64,000 nt of DNA from Ariolimax columbianus (Eukaryota; Mollusca; Gastropoda; Stylommatophora; Arionidae): assembly GCA_036924085.1 (NCBI GenBank), contig JAVGWX010000011.1:92817819-92881818 (forward strand), given 5' to 3'. Below are positions 1 through 13,139 of this stretch, piece by piece; position 1 is the first letter of the stretch; every line of letters starts with the position of its first letter. The position numbers and the translations under genes are program-made. The notes under the pieces are model-generated. The model saw only the letters and a list, made by a program, of their open reading frames with translations, made no database searches and was not told where the DNA came from.

Positions 1-105
1 AGATTATTTCAAAAGTTAAAATCACATGGAATAGGTGGGGAAGTTGCCAAATGGATTGAAAATTGGTTAATGGGAAGAAGGCAGAGGGTGGGCATAAATA
101 AGGAG
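1..105 (+). mobile_element. CR1/L2-like LINE reverse transcriptase, 5' fragment
   Basis: The + strand reads, from the first base, a peptide with KLKSHGIGGEVAKWIENWL followed by GRRQRVGIN. This is the region of a non-LTR retrotransposon reverse transcriptase just before the GVPQGS block, as in CR1/L2-type LINEs. The fragment is open at the window edge, so the upstream palm and fingers regions may lie outside. The reading frame is lost shortly after position 105, and the next block of the same enzyme reappears at 2004. I infer that both pieces were one element split by about 1.9 kb of inserted DNA. Clade assignment is from motif memory and could be wrong within the CR1/L2/Rex group. Confidence 0.75.
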
Positions 106-332
106 TACTTGTACCAGAGCCGATCGATTTGATGGAGCTCTGTCGCAGACGGTAAAGGGGTCTGCTCTATACTATTTCACTCTACACTTTTTCTAAACAA
201 ATTCAAGTAACACTAAATATAAACACAATACAACAGATTATTTAATCAAGAAACACCGCCAACTATAATCTATCTAAAAACTTAAATTCTTTCTCTCACC
301 ATTTATACGTCACGATACCCTATTCTCCTAAT

Positions 333-438
333 CTGGTCTGCTGATCTAGCCTGCTGATCTCGCCTGCTGATCAGGCCTGCTCATCTGGCCTGCTGAACTG
401 CTTTCCTAATATGGTCTGCTAATCTGGCCTGCTGTGAT
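333..438. repeat. 13-bp minisatellite, about 8 copies
   Basis: Eight successive units follow the pattern CTGGCCTGCTGAT with one to five substitutions each; the sixth is the most diverged and the last carries a two-base insertion. It sits inside the unassigned insert. No function is visible. Confidence 0.8.
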
Positions 439-561
439 CGAACTTAGTTGCAGATTACCGCTGATGGTAAAGTTTGTTGGTTCTGAACCCAGGAATGACG
501 CCCATGACCTTGTTTCTCTTTGTCGCTAGTAGATCATAGTGGTCTCAACGTGGTCAGGATA

Positions 562-742
562 GACTGCATGAAATAGATCCATGGGATCACTGTAACACTG
601 CCTCTAGCTGCGACTGACGACTTACATTCACGGGATCAAGGTAATGTCGACGTGATCAGTGGGACTGCGTCAATATGATGAATGGGATGACTGGAAGACT
701 GCCTCTATAAGCTACTGATGACTTTTAATCACGACCACTACA
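562..742. repeat. Diverged 101-bp tandem duplication
   Basis: Two related segments start with GACTGC at 562 and 663. Both go on through ATGGGAT, an ACTGCCTCTA block and a GA(C/T)GACTT block to a TCACG end. They are visibly diverged, so the duplication is old. It lies within the unassigned insert. Confidence 0.65.
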
Positions 743-840
743 TAATATTAGGGTAGTTACCTTGCTTGCTGCGTGTCCATCTCAACTGCCTCTCTCCGTC
801 GCCTAAATCTCAATTCAAATCCGCTTCAACTTCATATCTT

Positions 841-1045
841 CATTGCCTGCCCTTCACTGAGCGTCTCTTTCCAAAGTACCTCTGTCTTTGAAGTGAAATG
901 TTCTCTCTCTGTGGTTCTCAACTCAACTGCATTGCCTGCCCTCCACTGAGTATCTCTCTCGAAAGTGTTCAATCTAATCTCTGAAGTCAAGTCTTTTCTC
1001 TCCACCGCCTGCTCTCCACTGAGCGTCTTCTTCCAATGTCTTCTT
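841..1045. repeat. C/T-rich repeat, three diverged copies
   Basis: Copies begin near 841, 930 and 1003 with the shared pattern (CATTG/CCACC)CCTGC followed by TCCACTGAG(C/T)(G/A)TCT, then a TTGAAGTGAAATG-like segment in the first two. Spacings are about 89 and 73 bp. The strand is strongly pyrimidine-rich. No coding potential is apparent. Confidence 0.6.
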
Positions 1046-1275
1046 AAGTAATGATCATCACGTCTCTCTGCACCTGAATTTATATTCGATCTGCCTCCCA
1101 GATCACGTGATTTCCAAAACCGTTCGTGTTTTTGTCAGTCTGCTTGCCATTAGCCCCCCTCATCCTATTCACGTAGTTTCCAGACAACATGGGTTTGTCA
1201 GTGGCAACAAGTCTTCGTCGTTCCAGGTATTGACACATGGCATGTAACTTATGTCAGGTTACGTAGTGGTTCGAT

Positions 1276-2003
1276 TTGGTTACTAAAATTTTGGCGGGAC
1301 TGAGTTCAGCTGCACTGACTCAAACCCCACGAAGGACAGGCGAAAGCAATGAAAGCCAGATAGTCCTGTTTACAGATGCCCTGGCCGTGGTTACAGCACT
1401 AAAAAGCCAGAAAAATACAGAACAAGGATTTAAGAGCAGTACTCTATCAACTATGCCAGCAGTCCGCACCAAAAAGAGTAGTGGTATAGTGGGTTCCATC
1501 CCACTGTAACATTCAAGGCAACGAGGAGGCAGACAGAATGGCAAAAGAAGGTGCAAAATTACCACAACCAGATTCTAGTGTGACCTACGAAGAGTCCAAA
1601 AGGATTTTTAGGACAGATACATGGCCAAATGGGAAACAGAACATACTGGCTACACAAAAAATGATGTCTATTACCAGTTGAACAGAAAAGAGCAGGTCGT
1701 GGTCTTCAGACTCCGCACAGGCCACAACAGACTGAGATACCATCTATTCAATAAACTGAAGATAGGTGGCACTGACGAATTCACCTGTGGTACATGGAAA
1801 ATGACCGCTGAACATCTGCTGCAAAATTGTCTGACATACGAGGACCAGATAAAGCACATGTGGCCATCACCAGTGCCAACACTAGACAAGCTCTATGGCA
1901 GCGTCGACAGCCTCAGGATGACAGCTGCTTTCTTCGAACAAATTCAAGTTGATGTCTAACAGCATACGAAGAAGAACAAATAATCCCACGAAAAAGAAAG
2001 AAA
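1276..2003 (+). mobile_element. Jockey-like LINE, degraded RNase H domain and 3' end with A-rich tail
   Basis: Three frames must be combined to read this piece. The first part (1276-1480) carries an RNase H-like LFTDALAVVTAL strand with its acidic residue. The second (about 1478-1600) reads WVPSHCNIQGNEEADRMAKE, the HCNIxGNExAD signature that holds the last catalytic residues of LINE RNase H. The third (1621-1959) is the C-terminal tail, with RLRTGHNRLRYHL and a CGT-x(7)-HLLQNC zinc-knuckle-like segment, ending in a stop at 1957-1959. A TAG stop at 1487-1489 sits just before the WVPSH motif and frameshifts occur on both sides, so this copy is dead. After the stop comes a short 3' UTR and an A-rich stretch (about 1989-2005), as expected of a 5'-truncated LINE insertion. 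The A-rich tail directly abuts the resumed CR1/L2-like reverse transcriptase. Confidence 0.75.
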
Positions 2004-2970
2004 AAGAGGAGTGCCACATGGCTCAGTTTTTGGACCAATTTTATTCTTGATATGTATCAACGATTTGGACATTGATATTAGATTCATGATATCAAAATTT
2101 GCGAATGACACAAAACTATGCAGTAGTGTCTCATATAAAGCAGAAGTGGATATATTGAAGTCAGATTTAGATAAAATTTGAGAATGGTCTGTGATCTGGC
2201 AAATGGATTTTAATGTAGTTTAATGTCATCCACACAAGTAGATCCAATATGAAACATAATTACAGAATGGAAGAGATGAATATTAGAATGGTAGAAAAGA
2301 AAAGGCACCTAGGGGTTATAATAGATCATACAGTTAAGATGAGTGAGCAAGTTCAGGTAGCAGTGAAAAAGGCAAATGCAATGTTAGGTATGATAAAAAG
2401 AAATATTAAACATAGGAGCAAAGAAGTGATAATCAAACTGGAAAAAAACATTAGTTAGACCTAGAGTGGAGTACTGTATACAGGTGTGGAGTACTAATCA
2501 TAGAGGGGATATAAACCTGCTGGAAAGGATACAAAAAAGAGCGACCAAACTGATAGTGGAATTCCAGAATTACAGTTATGAGGAAAACACGACCTACATT
2601 GTCTAGAAAAGAGAAGAATTCGAGGTGACTTAATACAGGTTTATAAGATAATCAAAGGAACGGATCAACTATAGTAGTAGAACAGATAACTAGTAAGTTT
2701 TTTAAAATACAGCCACCCACAAGAACAAAAGGGCATAGCTACAAATTAACTAAAGATAGGTCCAGATTAGATATGAGGAAATATTTTTTTATTCAGAGAG
2801 TGAATGCTTGGAATGCACTGTCCACAAAAGGTAGTGGAGGCAGGGACAATTAATGCATTTAAGAATAGATTGGATTTGCATAGCTTTTAGAGCAAGGTGA
2901 TGTAAATGAAACTGGTTGTATACAGACCCTACAGAATCTTCTAAACCAGTATAAAGATGTTAAATAAAGT
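2004..2970 (+). mobile_element. CR1/L2-like LINE reverse transcriptase, 3' part and 3' UTR
   Basis: Reading resumes at GVPHGSVFGPILFL (near 2008), followed by INDLD and then KFANDTKLC, where the catalytic F/YADD box is degraded to FAND. Further on are the thumb segment KKRHLGVIID (2296-2325) and an open stretch at 2249-2458. The typical C-terminal end follows: LERIQKRATKLI, RRIRGDLIQVYKIIKG, then the AFKNRLDLHSF tail near 2860-2890. Stops (for example within the palm near 2180 and at 2456-2458) and frameshifts show it is a pseudogene. An AATAAA polyadenylation signal lies at 2963-2968, close to the probable 3' end of the element. It continues the fragment at 1-105 in the same orientation. The clade is inferred from motif memory. 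Confidence 0.8.
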
Positions 2971-3063
2971 TAGTGAGGTTAGTTTATGGTGTCAGATTAT
3001 GTTTTTGTGAAGTTAGTTAAGGTTAAGTGAACTCACTTCATAACTGTTATCTACTTGTCATAG

Positions 3064-3369
3064 GTTTGACTCACAGACGTGTAGGCTCAGATGAGTACAA
3101 CCGCCTGACCACCACATCCTCTGTGTCTTCTCCATTATCCATCAGTACAGAAGCCACCAGCTCTGTCCACCACAGTAACACCTATCCCAGTCAGTTGTCC
3201 CATCTCAACCAGATGGACTATGCTGGTCGAGGTCAGGGACAAGCAGTTTCTCCACCATGTCGATCAGTGTCCTACCAGCCACCGAGACCAGAACCTATAG
3301 TCACCTCTCCTAGATCAGCCTCCCTCAGCTCAGATCCGCCTGCCTTGACTAGGCAGGGTCATCAGACAG
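3064..3369 (+). CDS. Putative internal exon, Ser/Pro/Thr-rich, of an unidentified gene
   Basis: I do not recognise the protein. The segment is open over about 118 codons in a region otherwise full of stops, and its composition (many Ser, Pro, Thr, with short patches such as RPEPIVTSPRSASLSSDPPA) is that of a disordered linker rather than of a transposon or the nearby satellite. It is preceded by TGTCATAG, an acceptor AG at 3062-3063, and followed by CAGACAG then GTATAG, a donor GT at 3370-3371. With these sites the exon is 306 bp, a multiple of three, with phase 1 at both ends, which supports a real cassette. An alternative acceptor (CACAG ending at 3076) would break that symmetry. A methionine at 3027 exists, but the intron-like sequence before 3064 argues against a gene start there. 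The donor is weak beyond GT (GTATAG). It could instead be a pseudo-exon; RNA data would settle it. Confidence 0.5.
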
Positions 3370-3375
3370 GTATAG
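3370..3375 (+). promoter_or_regulatory. Putative 5' splice site
   Basis: ACAG followed by GTATAG closes the putative exon. The GT is at 3370-3371. The match to the GTRAGT donor consensus is only partial. The satellite field begins within eight bases of it, and a 20-bp copy of this junction lies at 3629-3648. Confidence 0.45.
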
Positions 3376-3376
3376 A

Positions 3377-3520
3377 GACATGACTCGAATGTGACAGCCT
3401 ACAAACATGACATGACTCAAATGTGACAGCCTACAAACATGACATGACTCAAATGTGACAGCCTACAAACATGACATGACTCAAATGTGACAGCCTACAA
3501 ACATGACATGACTCAATTGT
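3377..3520. repeat. 32-bp tandem repeat, about 4.5 copies
   Basis: Units start at 3378, 3410, 3442, 3474 and 3506 with ACATGACTCAAATGTGAC and continue through AGCCTACAAAC. The first unit differs by one base (CTCG for CTCA), the next three are identical, and the last is broken. Near-identity means recent expansion. It forms the exon-side edge of the satellite field. Confidence 0.9.
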
Positions 3521-3960
3521 GATGGTGTGACAGCACACACATATGAAGGTACACAATATTTGTGATAACACACACACACATTTTACAGCACTGAAATGTG
3601 ACAGCACAAATGTGACATGACACAATATGGTCATCAGACAGGTATAGACAGTACACACATGGGACAGTACATGACATGTGACAATGTAAACACAGACGTG
3701 ACAATGCACACAGACGTGACAATGCACACATGTGAAAGTGCACACATAAATGACAGTGCACATAGATGTGACAATGCACACATATGTTGCACATATAATA
3801 GCACATAGATGTGACTGTGCACACATAATATCACACAGATATGACAGTGCACACAGAATCAACAGTGCACACATAATATCATACAGGTAAAATAGGCCAG
3901 CACACAGCCTTGAGAGTACACAAATGTGTCAACCAGTAAATGTAACACATGCATGCACTG
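3521..3960. repeat. Irregular CA-rich transition with copied exon junction
   Basis: This stretch is a loose mixture of AATGTGACA-, ACAGTGCACACA- and CACACATA-type words (for example GACGTGACAATGCACACA twice near 3699-3731) without a steady period. It joins the 32-bp repeat to the main CA-rich array. Embedded in it, 3629-3648 repeats the exon/intron junction of 3357-3376 exactly. Apparent open frames here come from the low-complexity sequence and are not genes. Confidence 0.75.
3629..3648 (+). repeat. Exact 20-bp copy of the exon-donor junction
   Basis: GGTCATCAGACAGGTATAGA occurs at 3357-3376, where it spans the exon end and the donor GT, and again here, 272 bp downstream. The copy keeps the GT (3642-3643) and could act as an alternative or decoy donor. 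It suggests that the repeat expansion picked up the end of the exon. Confidence 0.85.
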
Positions 3961-4020
3961 AAACAAGCACACACATGATCACATGGACACACACATGATC
4001 ACATGGACACACACACACAT

Positions 4021-6269
4021 GGATACACACATGCTCACATGGACACACACATGATCACATGGATACACGCATGATCACATGGATACACACATGATCACAT
4101 GGACACACACATGATCACATGGATACACACATGATCACATGGATACACACATAAACACATAGACACACACATGATCACATGGACACACACACACATAATC
4201 ACATGGGCACACACACACACATGATCACACATAATCACATGGACACACACATGGGCACACACACATGGACACACACACACACATAATCACATGGACACAC
4301 ACACACACACACATGATCGCATGGACACACACACACACATGATTACAGGGACACACACACATATGATAACATGGACACACACACATGGACACACACATAT
4401 GATCACATGGACACACACATATGGACACACACATGATCACATGCACACAAAAATGATCACATGGACACACACATATGATACCATGGGCACACACACAGGG
4501 AGACACATGATCACATGGACACACACACATAAACACATGGACACACACATGGACATACACATGATCACATGGACACACACATGATCACATAGGGACACAC
4601 ATGATCACATGGACACACACATATGATCACATTGACACACATGATCACATGGACACACATGATCACATGGACACACAGACATGATCACATGGACACACAC
4701 ACATGATCACATGGACACACACACATATGTTAACATGGACACACATATGGGCACACACATGATCACATGGACACACACACATGGACACATATAAACACAC
4801 AAACACACATATGAGAACATTTACACACACATGGACATACACACACATGATCACATGGACACACACATGATCACATGGAGACAGACACATAATCACATGG
4901 ACATACACATGAACACACACACACACATATGAGAACATTTACACACACACATGGACATACACACACATGATCACATGGACACACACTTGATCACATGGGC
5001 ACACACACATGATCACATTGACACACACATATGATCACATGGACACACATACACATGATCAGATGGACACACACACACATGATAACGGACTAACAAACAC
5101 ATGGACATACACATGTGATCACATCGACACACACACATGATCACATGTCACACACATTATCACATGGACACACACATGGGCACATACACATGGACACACA
5201 CATGATCACATCAATACACACACATGAAGACATTAATACACACATAATCACATGGGCACACACACATGGACACACGCACACACATGATCACATCGACACA
5301 CACACATGAAGACATGGACACACACACATGGCCACACACATAATCACATAATCACATGGACACACACACATGATCACATGACACACACATGGACACACAC
5401 ATGATGACATGGACACACAGACACATGATCGCATGGACACACACACACATGATTACATGGACACACACACATATGGTTACATGGACATACACATATGATA
5501 ACATGGACACACACACATGATCACATGGACACACACATGATCACATGGACACACACACAGGGAGACACACATGGACACACACACACAAATGATAATATGG
5601 ACACACACATAAACACATGGTCAAAAACATGATCACATGGACACACATGGACATACACATGAACACACTCATGATCACATGGGGACACACACATGATCAC
5701 ATGGACACACACATGATGACATGGACACACACATATGATCACATGGACACACACACATGGACACACATGATCACATGGACACATACACATGAACACACAC
5801 ACATATGAGAACATTTACACACACTCATGGACATACACACACATGATCACATGGACACACACATGATCACATGGAGACAGACACATAATCACATGAACAT
5901 ACACATGAACACACACACACACATATGAGAACATTTACACACACACATGGACATACAGACACATGGACACACACTTGATCACATGGGCACACACACATGA
6001 TCACATTGACACACACATATGATCACATGGACACACATACACATGATCAGATGGACACACACACACATTATCACATGTCACACACATTATCACATGGACA
6101 CACACACATGATCACATGGACACACACATGGACACAAACACACATGATCACATGGACACAAACACATGATCACATCGACAGACACACATGGCCACACACA
6201 TAATCACATGGACACTCACACATGATCACATGGACACACACATGATTACATGGACACACACACACACAT
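4021..6269. repeat. Higher-order repeat A, copy 1 (2249 bp)
   Basis: Begins at GGATACACACATGCTCAC. The order of variant units inside (TAAACACATAGAC, GATTACAGGGACAC, AAAAATGATCACATGG, GATACCATGGGC, GAGAACATTTACAC, GGACTAACAAACAC, GGTCAAAAACATG) recurs in copies 2 and 3. Confidence 0.9.
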
Positions 6270-8500
6270 GGATACACACATGCTCACATGGATACACGCA
6301 TGATCACATGGATACACACATGATCACATGGACACACACATGATCACATGGATACACACATGATCACATGGATACACACATAAACACATAGACACACACA
6401 TGGACACACACACACATAATCACATGGGCACACACACACACATGATCACACATAATCACATGGACACACACATGGACACACACACACACATAATCACATG
6501 GACACACACACATGATTGCATGGACACACACACACACATGATCGCATGGACACACACACACACATGATTACAGGGACACACACACATATGATAACATGGA
6601 CACACACACATGGACACACACATATGATCACATGGACACACACATATGGACACACACATGATCACATGCACACAAAAATGATCACATGGACACACACATA
6701 TGATACCATGGGCACACACACAGGGAGACACATGATCACATGGACACACACACATAAACACATGGACATACACATGATCACATGGACACACACATGATCA
6801 CATAGGGACACACATGATCACATGGACACACACATATGATCACATTGACACACATGATCACATGGACACACATGATCACATGGACACACAGACATGATCA
6901 CATGGACACACACACATGATCACATGGACACACACACATATGTTAACATGGACACACATATGGGCACACACACATGATCACATGGACACACACACATGGA
7001 CACATATAAACACACAAACACACATATGAGAACATTTACACACACATGGACATACACACACATGATCACATGGACACACACATGATCACATGGAGACAGA
7101 CACATAATCACATGGACATACACATGAACACACACACACACATATGAGAACATTTACACACACACATGGACATACACACACATGATCACATGGACACACA
7201 CTTGATCACATGGGCACACACACATGATCACATTGACACACACATATGATCACATGGACACACATACACATGATCAGATGGACACACACACACATGATAA
7301 CGGACTAACAAACACATGGACATACACATGTGATCACATCGACACAAACACATGATCACATGTCACACACATTATCACATGGAGACACACACATATGATC
7401 ACATGCACACACACATGGGCACATACACATGGACACACACATGATCACATCGACACACACACATGAAGACATTAATACACACATAATCACATGGGCACAC
7501 ACACATGGACACACGCACACACATGATCACATCGACACACACACATGAAGACATGGACACACACACATGGCCACACACATAATCACATGGACACACACAC
7601 ATGATCACATGACACACACATGGACACACACATGATGACATGGACACACAGACACATGATCGCATGGACACACACACACATGATTACATGGACACACACA
7701 CATATGGTTACATGGACATACACATATGATAACATGGACACACACACATGATCACATGGACACACACATGATCACATGGACACACACACAGGGAGACACA
7801 CATGGACACACACACACAAATGATAATATGGACACACACATAAACACATGGTCAAAAACATGATCACATGGACACACATGGACATACACATGAACACACT
7901 CATGATCACATGGGGACACACACATGATCACATGGACACACACATGATGACATGGACACACACATATGATCACATGGACACACACACATGGACACACATG
8001 ATCACATGGACACATACACATGAACACACACACATATGAGAACATTTACACACACTCATGGACATACACACACATGATCACATGGACACACACATGATCA
8101 CATGGAGACAGACACATAATCACATGAACATACACATGAACACACACACACACATATGAGAACATTTACACACACACATGGACATACAGACACATGGACA
8201 CACACTTGATCACATGGGCACACACATGATCACATTGACACACACATATGATCACATGGACACACATACACATGATCAGATGGACACACACACACACACA
8301 TTATCACATGTCACACACATTATCACATGGACACACACACATGATCACATGGACACACACATGGACACAAACACACATGATCACATGGACACAAACACAT
8401 GATCACATCGACAGACACACATGGCCACACACATAATCACATGGACACTCACACATGATCACATGGACACACACATGATTACATGGACACACACACACAT
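6270..8500. repeat. Higher-order repeat A, copy 2 (2231 bp)
   Basis: Starts at the same GGATACACACATGCTCAC anchor, and the whole ordered series of variant units found in copy 1 is repeated with few changes. Small differences include loss of one unit near 6290 and added units near 6510 and 7380. Confidence 0.9.
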
Positions 8501-10750
8501 GGATACACACATGCTCACATGGACACACACATGATCACATGGATACACGCATGATCACATGGATACACACATGATCACATGGACACACACATGATCACAT
8601 GGATACACACATTATCACATGGATAAACACATAGACACACACATGGACACACACACACATAATCACATGGGCACACACACACACATGATCACACATAATC
8701 ACATGGACACACACATGGGCACACACACATGGACACACACACACACATAATCACATGGACACACACACATGATTGCATGGACACACACACACACATGATC
8801 GCATGGACACACACACACACATGATTACAGGGACACACACACATATGATAACATGGACACACACACATGGACACACACATATGATCACATGGACACACAC
8901 ATATGGACACACACATGATCACATGCACACAAAAATGATCACATGGACACACACATATGATACCATGGGCACACACACAGGGAGACACATGATCACATGG
9001 ACACACACACATAAACACATGGACATACACATGATCACATGGACACACACATGATCACATAGGGACACACATGATCACATGGACACACACATATGATCAC
9101 ATTGACACACATGATCACATGGACACACATGATCACATGGACACACAGACATGATCACATGGACACACACACATGATCACATGGACACACACACATATGT
9201 TAACATGGACACACATATGGGCACACACACATGATCACATGGACACACACACATGGACACATATAAACACACAAACACACATATGAGAACATTTACACAC
9301 ACATGGACATACACACACATGATCACATGGACACACACATGATCACATGGAGACAGACACATAATCACATGGACATACACATGAACACACACACACACAT
9401 ATGAGAACATTTACACACACACATGGACATACACACACATGATCACATGGACACACACTTGATCACATGGGCACACACACATGATCACATTGACACACAC
9501 ATATGATCACATGGACACACATACACATGATCAGATGGACACACACACACATGATAACGGACTAACAAACACATGGACATACACATGTGATCACATCGAC
9601 ACAAACACATGATCACATGTCACACACATTATCACATGGAGACACACACATATGATCACATGCACACACACATGGGCACATACACATGGACACACACATG
9701 ATCACATCGACACACACACATGAAGACATTAATACACACATAATCACATGGGCACACACACATGGACACACGCACACACATGATCACATCGACACACACA
9801 CATGAAGACATGGACACACACACATGGCCACACACATAATCACATGGACACACACACATGATCACATGACACACACATGGACACACACACATGATGACAT
9901 GGACACACAGACACATGATCGCATGGACACACACACACATGATTACATGGACACACACACATATGGTTACATGGACACACACATACACATATGATAACAT
10001 GGACACACACACATGATCACATGGACACACACATGATCACATGGACACACGCACAGGGAGACACACATGGACACACACACACAAATGATAATATGGACAC
10101 ACACACATAAACACATGGTCAAAAACATGATCACATGGACACACATGGACATACACATGAACACACTCATGATCACATGTACACACACATGATCACATGG
10201 GGACACACACATGATCACATGGACACACACATGATCACATGGACACACACATATGATCACATGGACACACACACATGGACACACATGATCACATGGACAC
10301 ATACACATGAACACACACACATATGAGAACATTTACACACACTCATGGACATACACACACATGATCACATGGACACACACATGATCACATGGAGACAGAC
10401 ACATAATCACATGAACATACACATGAACACACACACACACATATGAGAACATTTACACACACACATGGACATACAGACACATGGACACACACTTGATCAC
10501 ATGGGCACACACACATGATCACATTGACACACACATATGATCACATGGACACACATACACATGATCAGATGGACACACACACACACACATTATCACATGT
10601 CACACACATTATCACATGGACACACACACATGATCACATGGACACACACATGGACACAAACACACATGATCACATGGACACAAACACATGATCACATCGA
10701 CAGACACACATGGCCACACACATAATCACATGGACACTCACACATGATCA
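8501..10750. repeat. Higher-order repeat A, copy 3 (about 2250 bp)
   Basis: The third copy begins at the anchor at 8501. It shares with copy 2 the unit near 9640 (GGAGACACACACATATG) absent from copy 1, so copies 2 and 3 are closer relatives. It differs by extra units near 10170. The right boundary is approximate, placed where the anchor fails to return. Confidence 0.85.
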
Positions 10751-13139
10751 CATGGACACACACACACATGATCGCATGGACACACACATGATTACATGGA
10801 CATACACACACATATGATAACATGGACACACACACATATGATCACATGGACACACACATGGACACACACATACACACATGATCATATGGACACACACACA
10901 TATGATATCGTGGACACACTCACACACACATGGACATACACATGTGATCACATGGACACACACACATGATCACATGTCACACACACGATCACATGTCACA
11001 TGATCACATGGACACATGTCACACACACGATCACATGGACACACACACACACACGATCACATGGACACACACACACACATGATAACATGGACACACACAT
11101 GATCACATTGACACACACACATATGGACACACACATGATCACATGGACACACACTCATGGTCACATGGGCACACACACATGGTCACACACATAATCACAT
11201 GGACACACACACACATGATCACATGGACACACACACACATGATCTCATGGACACACACACATGATCACATGGACACACACATAATCACATGGACACACAC
11301 ACATGATCACATGGACACACATGATAACATGCACACACTCATGATCACATGGACACACACACACACACACATGATCATGGACACACACATAATCACATAG
11401 ACACACACATGGACAAAACACACAAGATCACCTGGACATAAACACACATGATCACATTGACACACACACATATGAGAACATGGACACACACATGATCACA
11501 TGAACAGACACATATGTTCACATGGACACACACACATGGTTACACACACACATATAACATGGACATACACATAGACACACATCCATGGACACACACATAT
11601 GATCACATGGACACACACATAATCACATGGGCACACACACATGATCACATGCACACACATACATGATCACATGGACACACACACATGGACACACATAATC
11701 ACTTGGACACACACACATGGATACATACACACATATGATAACATGGTCACACACATGATCACATGGACATACACACATGGACACATACACACATATGATA
11801 ACATGGTCACTAACATGGACACACACATATGATCACATGGACACACACATATGGACACACCCACACATATGATAACATGGACACACACATGATCACATGG
11901 ATACACACATAATCACATGGACACACACATGATCACATGGACACACACATATGGACACACCCACACATATGATAACATGGACACACACACATGATCACAT
12001 GGACACACACATGATCACATGGACACACACATGATCACATGGACACACACCCATGATCACATGGACACACATAATCACCGTGACACACACATGATCACAT
12101 GGACACACACATAATCACATGCACACACACATGATCACATGGACACACACATGATCACATGAACACACACATGATCATATGAACACACACATGGACACAC
12201 ACATATGATCACATGGACACACACATATAATCACATGAACACACACACACATGGACACACATAATCACTTGGACACACATACATGGACACATACACACAT
12301 ATGATAACATGGTCACTCACATGGACACACACACACACACATGATCACATGGACACACACATGGTCACATGGGCACACACACATGGTCACACACATAATC
12401 ACATGGACACACACATGATCACATGGACACACACATATGATCGCATGGACACACACATATGATCGCATGGACACACACATATGGACACACCCACACATAT
12501 GATAACATGGACACACACACACATGGACACACACACACATGATCACATGGACACACATAATCACATGGACACACACATAATCACATGAACACACACATGG
12601 ACACACACATGATCACATGGACACACATAATCACATGGACACACACATAATCATATGGACACACACATAATCACATGGACACACACATGATAACATGGAC
12701 ACACACATAATCACATGGACACACACATGATCACATGGACACACACATGATCACATGAACACACACATGGACACACACACATGATCACATGGACACACAC
12801 ATATAATCACATGGACACACACACATGATCACACACACACACATGGACACACACATGGGCACACACACATGATCACATGGACACACACACATGATCACAT
12901 GGACACACACTCACACACACATGATCATGACACACACATGGACACAAACACATGATTACATGGACACACACATGACTACATGGACATACACACATTGACA
13001 CACACACACATATGAGAACATGGACACACACATGATCACATGAAAACACACACACACACATGGACACATACACATGGTTACACACACACATGATAACATG
13101 GACATACACATGGACACACACCCATGGACACACAATTAT

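Larger units (their letters stand above)
106..1275. other. Unassigned repetitive insert in the LINE, possible non-autonomous transposon
   Basis: This 1.2 kb holds no recognisable coding region. It lies between the two halves of the CR1/L2-like reverse transcriptase and before the Jockey-like 3' end, so it is foreign to the first LINE. It contains three separate internal repeats: 13-bp units (333-438), a diverged 101-bp duplication (562-742) and C/T-rich 73-89 bp copies (841-1045). Internal repeats of this sort occur in untranslated or subterminal parts of transposons. I could not find convincing terminal inverted repeats by eye. It may be a non-autonomous DNA transposon, a solo LTR-like piece, or part of the Jockey-like element's upstream sequence. 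Confidence 0.4.

Noticed and set aside
3027..3063. ATG at 3027 as a gene start
   Set aside because: The sequence from 3027 to 3063 looks like an intron end leading to an acceptor AG; the symmetric exon from 3064 explains the open frame better.
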